This document shows positions 16,318 to 25,303 of a stretch of 64,000 nucleotides of DNA, piece by piece (the first letter of the stretch is position 1; each line of letters opens with the position of its first letter). Source of the DNA: Amycolatopsis marina (GTDB lineage Bacteria > Actinomycetota > Actinomycetes > Mycobacteriales > Pseudonocardiaceae). The notes under the pieces were generated by a model. It did no database searches and was not told where the DNA came from. It saw only the letters and a program-made list of their open reading frames with translations. The translations under genes and the position numbers were made by a program. The stretch is from the NCBI RefSeq assembly GCF_900111885.1, contig NZ_FOKG01000012.1, positions 171,803 to 235,802 on the forward strand. Direction: 5' to 3'.

Positions 16318-16668
16318 ATGGTGCGGGATCCCATCGTCAGCCCCTTGCAGGCCGCCGTGCACCGCAGGCTCGCCGAGCTCACGCGGCCGGCTACGGGTGA
16401 GGCGAACCGGGGCAGTCCGGACATCGCCCGGCTGGCCGACGCACTGCGCGGGGTGCTCGCCGAGCATCACCTCGATCCACGGGGCCGGTGCTCTACCTGC
16501 CGCTCCCGGCGGTCCCGGCTCCGATTCTGGCGGCGCACGCCGACACCGTGCCGCGCCTACCTCACGGTGCAACTGCGGCTCGGTGCGGAACTGGCTGAAT
16601 CCGATCCGCTGGAGTTCCCGGTCCGCCGGCACCGCAGGCGGAAACCCGGCCCGCACTACGCGCGCTGA
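16318..16668 (+). CDS. Hypothetical protein with CxxC motif, 116 residues
   Basis: ATG at 16318 has GGAGG just upstream. The N-terminal half is helical (SPLQAAVHRRLAELTRP, IARLADALRGVLAEHH). A cysteine-arginine cluster follows, RCSTCRSRRSRLRFWRRTPT then PC, which could bind zinc or nucleic acid. The tail is basic (RRHRRRKPGPHYAR). It is divergent from the XRE/DUF397 pair and could be a third component of that locus, though no family is recognised. Confidence 0.6.
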   Translation: MVRDPIVSPLQAAVHRRLAELTRPATGEANRGSPDIARLADALRGVLAEHHLDPRGRCSTCRSRRSRLRFWRRTPTPCRAYLTVQLRLGAELAESDPLEFPVRRHRRRKPGPHYAR

Positions 16669-16691
16669 TCCGGCGGGCCACCAGCCTGCGG

Positions 16692-17597
16692 TCACACCAC
16701 GCGGAGCAGGCCCTCCTGCACCACGGTCGCGATCAACGTCCCGTCCTCGCCGAAGAACCGGCCCGTGGCCAGTCCTCGCCCGCCGGAGGCCGTCGGCGAG
16801 CCACTGTCGTAGAGGAACCACTCGTCCGCACGGAACGGCCGGTGGAACCACAACGCGTGGTCCAGGCTCGCGCCGATCACTTTGTCCAGGTCCCAGTAGA
16901 CGCCGTGCCGCGCGAGCACGGAGTCCAGCAACGTCATGTCCGACGCGTAGGTGAGTACGCACACGTGCAGCAACTGCTGGTCGGGCAGCGTGCCGTCGGC
17001 CCGCATCCACACCTGGTTGCGGGCAGGACGCTCGCCCGACTCCCTGGTGACCCAGGGCGGTTCGTTGACGTACCGGATATCGATCGGCCGTGGCATGCTG
17101 TGCAGCCCGAGCCGGTCCGCGTACTCAGCCGCGCGCTCAGGGAGCGTCGGCAGCGCTGCCGGGCCGGGCACGTCGGGCATCGTCTCCGCGTGCTCGAGTC
17201 CGACCTCCTCCTTCTGGAAGGACGCCGAGAGCGAGAAGATGGCCTTCCCGTGCTGGATGGCCACGACCCGGCGGGTGGTGAAGGACCGGCCGTCGCGAAT
17301 GCGGTCCACCTCGTAGACGATGGGCACGGTGGGATCGCCGCCACGGATGAAGTACGCGTGCAGCGAGTGCACCTTGCGTTCCTCGGGAACGGTGCGCCCC
17401 GCGGCGACCAGCGCCTGCCCCGCCACCTGACCGCCGAACACCCGCACCGGCGAGTGCGGGGGGCTCACCCCACGGAAGATGTTCTCCTCGATCTTCTCCA
17501 GATCGAGGAGCGCGACCAGGCGGTCGAGGACCACCTGCCCGCCGGATCCTGCCTCGTCGTCCAGTCCGGACGCGGCAGCGCGCGCCACCTCAGTCAT
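16692..17597 (-). CDS. tesB: Acyl-CoA thioesterase II
   Basis: Hydrolyses acyl-CoA to free fatty acid and CoA. The 301-residue double-hotdog protein shows VFGGQVAGQALVAAGRTV and VHSLHAYFIRGGD in the first hotdog, and ASLDHALWFHRPFRADEW and GGRGLATGRFF in the second, all typical of TesB. Length fits the family (about 285-300). It lies 32 bases downstream of the pyruvate kinase gene on the same strand and may share its transcript. Confidence 0.92.
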   Translation of the reverse strand: MTEVARAAASGLDDEAGSGGQVVLDRLVALLDLEKIEENIFRGVSPPHSPVRVFGGQVAGQALVAAGRTVPEERKVHSLHAYFIRGGDPTVPIVYEVDRIRDGRSFTTRRVVAIQHGKAIFSLSASFQKEEVGLEHAETMPDVPGPAALPTLPERAAEYADRLGLHSMPRPIDIRYVNEPPWVTRESGERPARNQVWMRADGTLPDQQLLHVCVLTYASDMTLLDSVLARHGVYWDLDKVIGASLDHALWFHRPFRADEWFLYDSGSPTASGGRGLATGRFFGEDGTLIATVVQEGLLRVV

Positions 17598-17629
17598 ACG
17601 AGCACCCTAGGCGGTCCTGGACGACCGGC

Positions 17630-19054
17630 TCAGGCGTGGTCCTCTTCGCCGAGCCGGTGCACCCGGATGAGGTTGGTGGACCCGACGGTGCCGGGAGGCG
17701 AGCCCGCGACGATGACCACGAGGTCACCGGGCTGGTACTTGCCCATCTCCAGCATCGCGTGATCCACCTGGCGCACCATGGCGTCGGTGGCGTCCACCTT
17801 GTCCACGATTCGGGTGGTTGTCCCCCAGGTCATCGAGAGCTGGCTGCGCACGCTCTCCTCGGGGGTGAAGGCGAGCAGCGGCAATCGGGTGTGCAATCGC
17901 GCGAGCCTGCGGACGGTGTCGCCGGACTGGGTGAAGGCGACCAGCGCCTTGGCGTTGAGCCGCTCCCCGATGTCCCTCGCGGCGTAGGAGATGACACCGC
18001 GCTTGGTGCGCGGGACGTGGCTGAGCGGCGGGACGACCGGCGAGTCGGTCTCGACGGCGCGGATGATCCGGCTCATCGTCTCGACAGTCTCCACGGGGTA
18101 TCGCCCCACACTCGTCTCACCGGAGAGCATCACGGCGTCCGTGCCGTCGAGCACGGCGTTGGCCACGTCGGAGGCCTCCGCACGTGTCGGCCGAGAGTTG
18201 TTGATCATCGAGTCGAGCATCTGCGTCGCGACGATGACCGGCTTGGCGTTCTCCCGCGCGATCTGGATCGCCCGCTTCTGCACCAGCGGCACCTGCTCCA
18301 GCGGCAACTCGACGCCCAGGTCACCTCGGGCGACCATCACGCCGTCGAAGGCGAGGACGATCGCCTCGAGGTTGTGCACGGCCTCGGGCTTCTCCAGCTT
18401 GGCGATGACCGGAACCCTCGGCTTGCCGACCCGGTCCATCACCTGGTGCACGAGGTCGATGTCGGCGGGCGAGCGGACGAACGACAGCGCGACGAAGTCC
18501 ACCCCGAGTTCGAGCGCGAACTCCAGGTCTTCGATGTCCTTCTCGGACATCGCGGGGACCGAGATGTCCATCCCCGGCAGGGAGACGCCCTTGTTGTTGC
18601 TGACCGGGCCGCCCTCGGTGACCTCGCAGATCACGTCGGGGCCTTCGACACCGGTGACCTGCAGACCGACCTTGCCGTCGTCGACCAGCAGGCGGTCGCC
18701 GGGCCTGGCGTCCTTGGCGAGGCCCTTGTACGTGGTCGAGACGCGGTCGTGGGTGCCTGCGACTTCCTCGACAGTGATCCGCACCACATCACCGGTCCGC
18801 CACTCCACCGGGCCCCCGGCGAACGTGCCGAGCCGGATCTTGGGTCCCTGCAGGTCGGCGAGCAGACCGACGGCGCGGCCCGTCTCGGCTGCGGCAGCCC
18901 GGATCAGGTCGTAGACCTGCTTGTGGTCGCCATGACTGCCATGGCTGAAGTTCATTCTCGCGACGTCCATACCGGCGTCAACGAGTGCCCGAACCTTCTC
19001 CGCCGTGGCGGTCGCCGGGCCAAGGGTGCACACAATCTTCGCGCGTCGGCTCAC
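17630..19054 (-). CDS. pyk: Pyruvate kinase
   Basis: Converts phosphoenolpyruvate and ADP to pyruvate and ATP, the last step of glycolysis. The 474-residue length is normal. Signatures are KIVCTLGPAT, RMNFSHGSHGDH, VIAKLEKPEAV (catalytic lysine) and GVMVARGDLGVELPLEQVP. The C-terminal domain ends with the regulatory region SPPGTVGSTNLIRVHRLGEE. GTG at 19054 is chosen to match the family N-terminus (SRRAKIV). It lies upstream of tesB. Together with the phosphofructokinase 4.5 kb away, the window holds two glycolytic control enzymes. Confidence 0.95.
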   Translation of the reverse strand: MSRRAKIVCTLGPATATAEKVRALVDAGMDVARMNFSHGSHGDHKQVYDLIRAAAAETGRAVGLLADLQGPKIRLGTFAGGPVEWRTGDVVRITVEEVAGTHDRVSTTYKGLAKDARPGDRLLVDDGKVGLQVTGVEGPDVICEVTEGGPVSNNKGVSLPGMDISVPAMSEKDIEDLEFALELGVDFVALSFVRSPADIDLVHQVMDRVGKPRVPVIAKLEKPEAVHNLEAIVLAFDGVMVARGDLGVELPLEQVPLVQKRAIQIARENAKPVIVATQMLDSMINNSRPTRAEASDVANAVLDGTDAVMLSGETSVGRYPVETVETMSRIIRAVETDSPVVPPLSHVPRTKRGVISYAARDIGERLNAKALVAFTQSGDTVRRLARLHTRLPLLAFTPEESVRSQLSMTWGTTTRIVDKVDATDAMVRQVDHAMLEMGKYQPGDLVVIVAGSPPGTVGSTNLIRVHRLGEEDHA

Positions 19055-19148
19055 GTTCGCACAGCCTAGACCCTTGAGCCGCTCTCGTCTGTACCGATCC
19101 CGAAACCGATACACCCGGTAGGCTCGCGCGCCCTGGTTCAACGCCCTC

Positions 19149-19814
19149 TCACCGCCGCGGGTGTTCGCTGACTCCGACGTGGTCACGGGCCCACTCGTTG
19201 AACGGGCGAAGCGCTCGCCACGCCCGCCGAACGCGGTTGAGACAGGCCCGCTCGTGCAGCGTGTCGTCCGGCTCCCAGGTACGGACCGCGTAGACCGAGC
19301 GGTGTTTGAGCAGGTCGATGCGCGGGTGGTCGGCATCGAACCCGCGGGGCCGGGTGCGGAGCGTGTCCCCCGCGATGGTCCAGCCCGCCCTGCGCAGCCT
19401 GGCGAGGATGTCCGCCAGGGCGGTTCCGTGCACCTCGGTGTCGACCGCGCGACGGAAGTTCGCCAGCTGGTCGGTGGCGAGGTGGAAGCAGCCCCCGCCG
19501 ACACGCAGTCCGGCAGGGCTCACCTCGACGTAGTAGGCGCCGCCCCCGCGCCCCGGCTCGATCACCCCGCCACAGTGCGTCTTGTACGGGCTCTTGTCCT
19601 TGGCGAAGCGGACGTCCCGGTGCGGCCGGAACACCTTCGCGGTGCCGAACCCTTCGGCGAACTCGGCAGAGAGCTCGGCGAGCAGCGCCTCCATGGGCGC
19701 CCGCACATCGGACTTGTACAGGTGCTGATGCTCCTGCCAGTAGGGCTTGGAGTTGTCGGCGGCCAGCCCGTCGTAGAAGTCGATCGCGTACTCGCCGAAG
19801 CCGGTGAACGTCAC
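19149..19814 (-). CDS. DUF2461 family protein
   Basis: A 221-residue cytosolic protein of the DUF2461 (TIGR02453) family. VTFTGFGEYAIDFYDGLAAD, KPYWQEHQHLY and VRFAKDKSPYKTHCG are the family's N-terminal blocks; VEVSPAGLRVGGGCFHLA follows. Function is unknown in all members I know of. GTG at 19814 gives the usual N-terminus; another GTG nine bases upstream is also possible, and neither has a strong ribosome binding site. It is divergent from the DUF1801 gene. Confidence 0.85.
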   Translation of the reverse strand: MTFTGFGEYAIDFYDGLAADNSKPYWQEHQHLYKSDVRAPMEALLAELSAEFAEGFGTAKVFRPHRDVRFAKDKSPYKTHCGGVIEPGRGGGAYYVEVSPAGLRVGGGCFHLATDQLANFRRAVDTEVHGTALADILARLRRAGWTIAGDTLRTRPRGFDADHPRIDLLKHRSVYAVRTWEPDDTLHERACLNRVRRAWRALRPFNEWARDHVGVSEHPRR

Positions 19815-19887
19815 GCCGGACACTCTATTCGGCGAACACGAACCGGCCGACGAGACTGGGTACCACCCCCAGCGCGAGGAGTTACCC

Positions 19888-20301
19888 ATGAAGGGCACAT
19901 CGGCCGCCGCCACGCCGGAGGAGTACTTCGACGCGCTCGACGAGCCACGGCGCGGTGAGCTGCTGCGGCTGCACGAGCTGATCCGCGCGGTGGCGCCGCG
20001 ACTCACGCCGACCATGGAGTTCGGCATGCCGGGATACGGCACGTACCACTACAGGTACGCATCGGGCAGGGAGGGCGACTGGGTACTGGTGGCGCTGGCG
20101 AGCAACAAGAAGCACATCTCGCTCCATGTCACAGCGGTGGTCGAAGGGCAGTACCTCGCCGAGTCCTACCGCGACCGGCTGCCGAAGGCCTCGATCGGCA
20201 AGAGCTGCATCCGCTTCAGCAGGCTGGCACTGGTCGATCTGGACGTGCTCGGTGAGATCGTTCGCACCGCAGCCGCCCACCCGCCGTATCCACTGACCTG
20301 A
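19888..20301 (+). CDS. DUF1801 domain protein (YdhG-like)
   Basis: A 137-residue protein starting MKGTSAAATPEEYFDALDEP with a GAGGAG ribosome binding site. PTMEFGMPGYGTYHYRYASG and CIRFSRLALVDLDVL are DUF1801 (iron chaperone frataxin-like fold) blocks. These small proteins are common in bacteria; biochemical function is not established. A strong hairpin ends the transcript and separates it from the convergent chitinase gene. Confidence 0.85.
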   Translation: MKGTSAAATPEEYFDALDEPRRGELLRLHELIRAVAPRLTPTMEFGMPGYGTYHYRYASGREGDWVLVALASNKKHISLHVTAVVEGQYLAESYRDRLPKASIGKSCIRFSRLALVDLDVLGEIVRTAAAHPPYPLT

Positions 20302-20318
20302 GTGGACGATCCGGAAAC

Positions 20319-20361
20319 AACACCGAGGCCACCGCGCGCGGGAAGCGGTGGCCTCGGTGTT
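20319..20361. terminator. Bidirectional terminator between DUF1801 and chitinase genes
   Basis: A perfect 17-bp stem: the left arm AACACCGAGGCCACCGC (20319-20335) pairs with 20345-20361 around a 9-base loop. It lies between two convergent genes. Confidence 0.9.
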
Positions 20362-20415
20362 CCCCGTGTTTCCTGTGGACGTTATCGGTGATGCCGTCGT
20401 TCTGGCGGGCTCGGC

Positions 20416-21666
<1,251 letters not shown>

Positions 21667-21815
21667 GCGTGCTCCGTAGAGACGGGCGATGCTGCGCCAC
21701 ACCGCAACTGCAGGGGGACACCGCGGGCCGGCGCGAGGCCCGCAGTTGTCGTGCATCCCCCGAAGCCAATTCACCTTCGGTGATCGGAGATGTACAGGGG
21801 GACAACCTGAAGTTA

Positions 21816-21852
21816 AGTGGTTTAGACCACTAGGTCAATGGTTCATACCAGT
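21816..21852 (-). promoter_or_regulatory. Two tandem DasR-responsive elements (dre)
   Basis: AGTGGTTTAGACCACT (21816-21831) is a near-perfect match to the Streptomyces dre consensus (TGGTCTAGACCA core). AATGGTTCATACCAGT (21837-21852) is a second, weaker copy. Their centres are 21 bp apart, two helical turns. They lie upstream of the chitinase gene, a classical DasR target. Confidence 0.8.
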
Positions 21853-21884
21853 TGTCGGGACTTTCGTAGGGTGTCAGAAGCACG

Positions 21885-21980
21885 GCACTTTCCCGGGAAA
21901 GTGACATACCGCGCGCGTGCACGTACCGCACTTTCCCGGGAAAGTGCGGGTTTGGTCGCGGCACTTTCCCGGGAAAGTGC
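21885..21980. repeat. Three copies of the palindrome GCACTTTCCCGGGAAAGTGC
   Basis: Copies at 21885-21903 (one end base differs), 21928-21947 and 21961-21980. Each is a self-complementary 20-mer (10-bp arms). The last copy is three bases from the transporter stop codon, so one function may be termination, but three tandem copies exceed what that needs. Confidence 0.85.
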
Positions 21981-21983
21981 GAG

Positions 21984-23495
21984 TCAGAACTGCAGGCCGA
22001 GCACCGCCGCACCGAGGGTGTACGCGGCCAGTGTGATCAGCACGAGGCCGACGACGTTCAGCCAGACACCGCCCCGCATCATCTGCCCCATGGTGACGTG
22101 CCCGGAGCCGAAGACGATCGCGTTCGGCGGGGTCGCGACGGGAAGCATGAACGCGCAGGTCGCCGCGAGCGCCGCGGGCACGACGAGCAGCATCGGACCG
22201 GTACCGAGGCCCACCGCGACACCACCGAGAATCGGCAGGAAGGCGGCCGCGGTGGCCGTGTTGCTGGTCAACTCGGTCAGGATCAGCACCAGTCCGGCGG
22301 CCACCGCCACCAGCAGAATCGTCGGCAACCCACCGAGGGCGCCGACCTGGTCACCGATCCACGTGCTGAGCTCGGTCGCGGTGAACTGGCTGGACAGGCT
22401 CAGCCCGCCACCGAAGAGCAGCAGCACGCCCCACGGCAACGTCTTGGCCGTGTCCCAGTCGAGGGTGCGCACGCCGGCGCGCGCGTCGACAGGAAGCAGG
22501 AACAGCACGACGGCCACGGTCATCGCGATTCCCGCGTCGGAGATACGCGAGAGCCACGGCAGCGCACCCCCGATCGTCTCGGTATCGGCAAGCACGGGGA
22601 TGAAGATCCACGACAGTGCCGCGAGGACGAACACCACGAGCGCGTTCCACTCGCCGCGGCTCATCGGTCCCAGCGCGTTCAGCTGCTCGCGGATCATCTC
22701 GCGGCCGCCGGGCAGCGTCTTCATCTTCGGCGGGAACACGAACTTGGTCAGCACCAACCAGGCCACCGCGAGGAACAGCACCGCGATCGGCACGCCGAAC
22801 AGCATCCACTGGCCGAACCCGATCTGGATGTCGTGGTTGTCATCGAGATAGCCGACCAGCAGCGTGTTCGGCGGCGTCCCGATGATCGTGCCGAGCGAGC
22901 CGATCGAGGCGGCGTAGGCGATGCCGAGCATCAGCGCGGTGGCGAAGTTGGTGTCCCGCTCGCCGTTGCCGAGCTGCAGCGTGAGGCCGAGCACGGAAAG
23001 CCCGATCGGCATCATCATCACCGTGGTCGCGGTGTTGCTCACCCACATACTGATGAAAGCGGTGGCGATCATGAAGCCGGCGATCAGCATGACCGGTTTC
23101 GTGCCGACCGCGAGTACGGTCCGCAGCGCGATCCGCTTGTGCAGATTCCACCGCTGCATGGCCAGCGCGAGCATGAACCCGCCCATGAACAGGAAGATCA
23201 CGTCGTTGGCGTACGGGCTCGCGGCGTCGTCGATGTCCGCCACCCCGAGTGCGGGAAAGAGCACCATCGGCAGTAGCGCGGTGGCGGGCAGCGGCAACGC
23301 CTCGGTCATCCACCAGACGGCCATCAGGACCGCCACCGCCGCCGTCGCCCGTGCCGGGGCCTGCAGCGACGTGGGCAGGAGCAGGAACGTCAGCAGTGCG
23401 AGCACCGGGCCCGCCGCCAGCCCCGCCCACTGTCGTCGAACGGTCTTCGGACCCACCCCGGGTTCGGCTGCCGTCTGCGCCTCCGGCTGTGACAT
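21984..23495 (-). CDS. DASS/SLC13 family di- or tricarboxylate (or sulfate) transporter
   Basis: A 503-residue polytopic membrane protein, about 12-14 segments, of the divalent anion:sodium symporter family. Family motifs are WWMTEALPLPATALLP, the paired substrate/Na+ sites SNTATTVMMMP and ELTSNTATAAAFLPI, and the C-terminal PVATPPNAIVFGSG. The substrate is probably succinate/malate or a similar dicarboxylate, though sulfate cannot be excluded. It starts at ATG 23495. Palindromic repeats follow the stop and a perfect palindrome lies 50 bp upstream, so it is probably monocistronic. Confidence 0.88.
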   Translation of the reverse strand: MSQPEAQTAAEPGVGPKTVRRQWAGLAAGPVLALLTFLLLPTSLQAPARATAAVAVLMAVWWMTEALPLPATALLPMVLFPALGVADIDDAASPYANDVIFLFMGGFMLALAMQRWNLHKRIALRTVLAVGTKPVMLIAGFMIATAFISMWVSNTATTVMMMPIGLSVLGLTLQLGNGERDTNFATALMLGIAYAASIGSLGTIIGTPPNTLLVGYLDDNHDIQIGFGQWMLFGVPIAVLFLAVAWLVLTKFVFPPKMKTLPGGREMIREQLNALGPMSRGEWNALVVFVLAALSWIFIPVLADTETIGGALPWLSRISDAGIAMTVAVVLFLLPVDARAGVRTLDWDTAKTLPWGVLLLFGGGLSLSSQFTATELSTWIGDQVGALGGLPTILLVAVAAGLVLILTELTSNTATAAAFLPILGGVAVGLGTGPMLLVVPAALAATCAFMLPVATPPNAIVFGSGHVTMGQMMRGGVWLNVVGLVLITLAAYTLGAAVLGLQF

Positions 23496-23548
23496 CGCTC
23501 ACCTCCGCGTCTCGGTCCGGGCAATCTACCGTGACTTCTCCACACAGT

Positions 23549-23582
23549 CAGGGCCACCCGAGTGCGCACTCGGGTGGCCCTG
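23549..23582. terminator. Terminator of the phosphofructokinase gene
   Basis: A perfect 34-bp palindrome with 17-bp arms (left arm CAGGGCCACCCGAGTGC) located 18 bp after the phosphofructokinase stop codon. Confidence 0.85.
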
Positions 23583-23600
23583 GAACGTCTGCGGGAGGTG

Positions 23601-24626
23601 TTAGCCGAAGAAGACCTGCGCCTCGGCGTAGCGCTCCGGCGGGACCGTCTTCAGTTCGGCGGTCGCCTCGGCGAGCTTCACCCGCACGATGTCGGTGCCG
23701 CGCAGCGCCACCATCACGCCGAAGTCGCCGTCGGCCACGGCGTCGACGGCGTTGAGCCCGAAGCGGGTGGCAAGCACCCGGTCGTAGGCGGTGGGGGTGC
23801 CACCGCGCTGGGTGTGCCCGAGCACCACGGCCCGCGACTCCTTGCCGGTGCGGGCGGCGATCTCGTCGGCGAGCCAGGTGCCGATCCCGCCGAGGCGCAC
23901 GTGCCCGAAGGCATCCTTCTCGCCACTCTGCAGCAACTCCGCGCCACCCTCGGGCAGTGCGCCCTCGGCGACGACGATGATCGGCGCGTACATGCGCTCG
24001 AACCGGCTCTCCACCCACTCGACGACCTGGTCGACGGAGAACGGCCGCTCCGGCACGAGGATGACGTTGGCGCCACCGGCCAGACCGGAATGCAGGGCGA
24101 TCCAACCAGCATGCCTGCCCATGACCTCGACGACGAGCGCCCTGTGGTGCGATTCGGCCGTGGTGCGCAGCCGGTCGATCGACTCGGTCGCGATGTGCAC
24201 GGCCGTGTCGAAGCCGAAGGTGTAGTCGGTGGCGCCGAGGTCGTTGTCGATCGTCTTGGGCACGCCGACCACGCCGATGCCGTCGTCGGTCAGCCGCTTG
24301 GCCACACCGAGGGTGTCCTCGCCACCGATCGCGATGAGCGCGTCGATCTTCTGCTCGGCGAGCGTCGCCCTGATCTGGTCGACACCGCCGTCCTCCTTGT
24401 AGGGGTTGGTCCGCGAGGAGCCGAGGATGGTGCCACCACGCGTCAGGATCTCCTCGACGTCGTCCAGCCCCAGCGGCCTGCTGTCCCCAGTCATCGGGCC
24501 CTTCCACCCGCTGCGGAAGCCGACGACCTCCCAGTTGTTCACCTCGATGCCCTTGCGGACCACCGCGCGGATCACCGCGTTCAGTCCTGGGCAGTCGCCA
24601 CCGCCGGTCAGCACACCGACTCGCAT
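23601..24626 (-). CDS. pfkA: 6-phosphofructokinase, probably pyrophosphate-dependent
   Basis: Phosphorylates fructose 6-phosphate. The 341-residue group III PFK has GGGDCPGLN at 8-16, MGRHAGWIAL and the PFK substrate residues in PKTIDNDL. The phosphoryl-donor site reads GGEDT (101-105), with aspartate at 104, and lysine at 124. ATP-dependent enzymes have glycine at 104; D104 with K124 is the pair described for the PPi-dependent enzyme of Amycolatopsis methanolica. The residue numbers fall exactly on those positions. I therefore predict diphosphate as donor and a reversible reaction, able to work in gluconeogenesis too. It has its own terminator. Confidence 0.92.
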   Translation of the reverse strand: MRVGVLTGGGDCPGLNAVIRAVVRKGIEVNNWEVVGFRSGWKGPMTGDSRPLGLDDVEEILTRGGTILGSSRTNPYKEDGGVDQIRATLAEQKIDALIAIGGEDTLGVAKRLTDDGIGVVGVPKTIDNDLGATDYTFGFDTAVHIATESIDRLRTTAESHHRALVVEVMGRHAGWIALHSGLAGGANVILVPERPFSVDQVVEWVESRFERMYAPIIVVAEGALPEGGAELLQSGEKDAFGHVRLGGIGTWLADEIAARTGKESRAVVLGHTQRGGTPTAYDRVLATRFGLNAVDAVADGDFGVMVALRGTDIVRVKLAEATAELKTVPPERYAEAQVFFG

Positions 24627-24759
24627 TAGATCAGACCTCCGCTTGCGCTGATTTGTCCTGCGTCACACTGTCGGCGCCAGCCTAGCGGGAACCGACTTGA
24701 TCGTTGCAGGAGATCCGCGAGGAACCGGACGAAAGACGCGCGGCCTCTAGCATGTGGCC

Positions 24760-25101
24760 ATGACGACGGACCTGTTCGCGGGCATTCCCGTCCGCGACTA
24801 CGCGGCGTCGACAGCCTGGTACGAGCAGCTTTTCGGCACCCCGCCGGCGTTCCTGCCCAACGACGTCGAGGCGGTGTGGGAGCTCGCCGACCACAGGTAC
24901 TTGTACATCGAGGTGCGGCCCGAGCATGCCGGGCACGCCATGCACACCGTCTTCGTCAGCGACTTCGACGCCCGGATCGCCCAGATCGCGGCACGGGGCC
25001 TGGAGCCTGCCGAACGCGAGACCTACGAAAACGGGGTCCGCAAGGCCGTCTTCCGCGACCCGGACGGCAACGAGATCGGCTTCGGCGGCGGGCCGGAGTG
25101 A
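24760..25101 (+). CDS. VOC (glyoxalase/dioxygenase fold) family protein
   Basis: A single-domain 113-residue vicinal-oxygen-chelate protein. It has one beta-alpha-beta-beta-beta repeat pair: FAGIPVRDYAASTAWYEQLF at the start and VFRDPDGNEIGFGG at the end, the usual metal-site strand. The substrate is unknown. ATG at 24760 is preferred to a GTG six bases upstream, although neither has a clear ribosome binding site. It is divergent from the phosphofructokinase gene and ends about 50 bp before the aro leader peptide. Confidence 0.8.
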   Translation: MTTDLFAGIPVRDYAASTAWYEQLFGTPPAFLPNDVEAVWELADHRYLYIEVRPEHAGHAMHTVFVSDFDARIAQIAARGLEPAERETYENGVRKAVFRDPDGNEIGFGGGPE

Positions 25102-25151
25102 GCGGGGCGGAGGGCGGCCGCGCCCCCTGCGTGCTGTGCTACGTTGGCCGC

Positions 25152-25226
25152 GTGAACGCAGTCGTGCGCTATTTCTGGTTTAGCAGGCCGGCCCCGGGTG
25201 GGCCAGCCGGCGACACCGTGCGCTGA
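25152..25226 (+). CDS. Aromatic-rich leader peptide of the DAHP synthase gene
   Basis: A 24-codon frame starting GTG whose product begins VNAVVRYFWFSRPAPGG. Tyr-Phe-Trp-Phe occur consecutively (codons TAT TTC TGG TTT), directly upstream of the gene for the first enzyme of aromatic amino acid synthesis. This is the signature of ribosome-mediated attenuation: stalling at these codons when charged aromatic tRNAs are scarce would alter downstream RNA folding. TAT and TTT are rare codons in this GC-rich context, which would slow the ribosome further. The frame ends 77 bases before the DAHP synthase start. Confidence 0.8.
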   Translation: MNAVVRYFWFSRPAPGGPAGDTVR

Positions 25227-25237
25227 CTTCCCACCCC

Positions 25238-25287
25238 TCGAGCCGGATGACAGACCGGCTCGACGGGACATCGACGGGGCGGTCTGT
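25238..25287 (+). promoter_or_regulatory. Overlapping alternative hairpins of the aro attenuator
   Basis: Hairpin 1 pairs TCGAGCCGG (25238-25246) with CCGGCTCGA (25255-25263). Hairpin 2 pairs ACAGACCG (25250-25257) with CGGTCTGT (25280-25287). Both stems are perfect and they share bases 25255-25257, so they exclude each other, as in attenuators. Hairpin 2 lies close to the ribosome binding site of the downstream gene and might act on translation instead of termination. Confidence 0.65.
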
Positions 25288-25303
25288 GGAAAGGACCCCC
25301 GCG

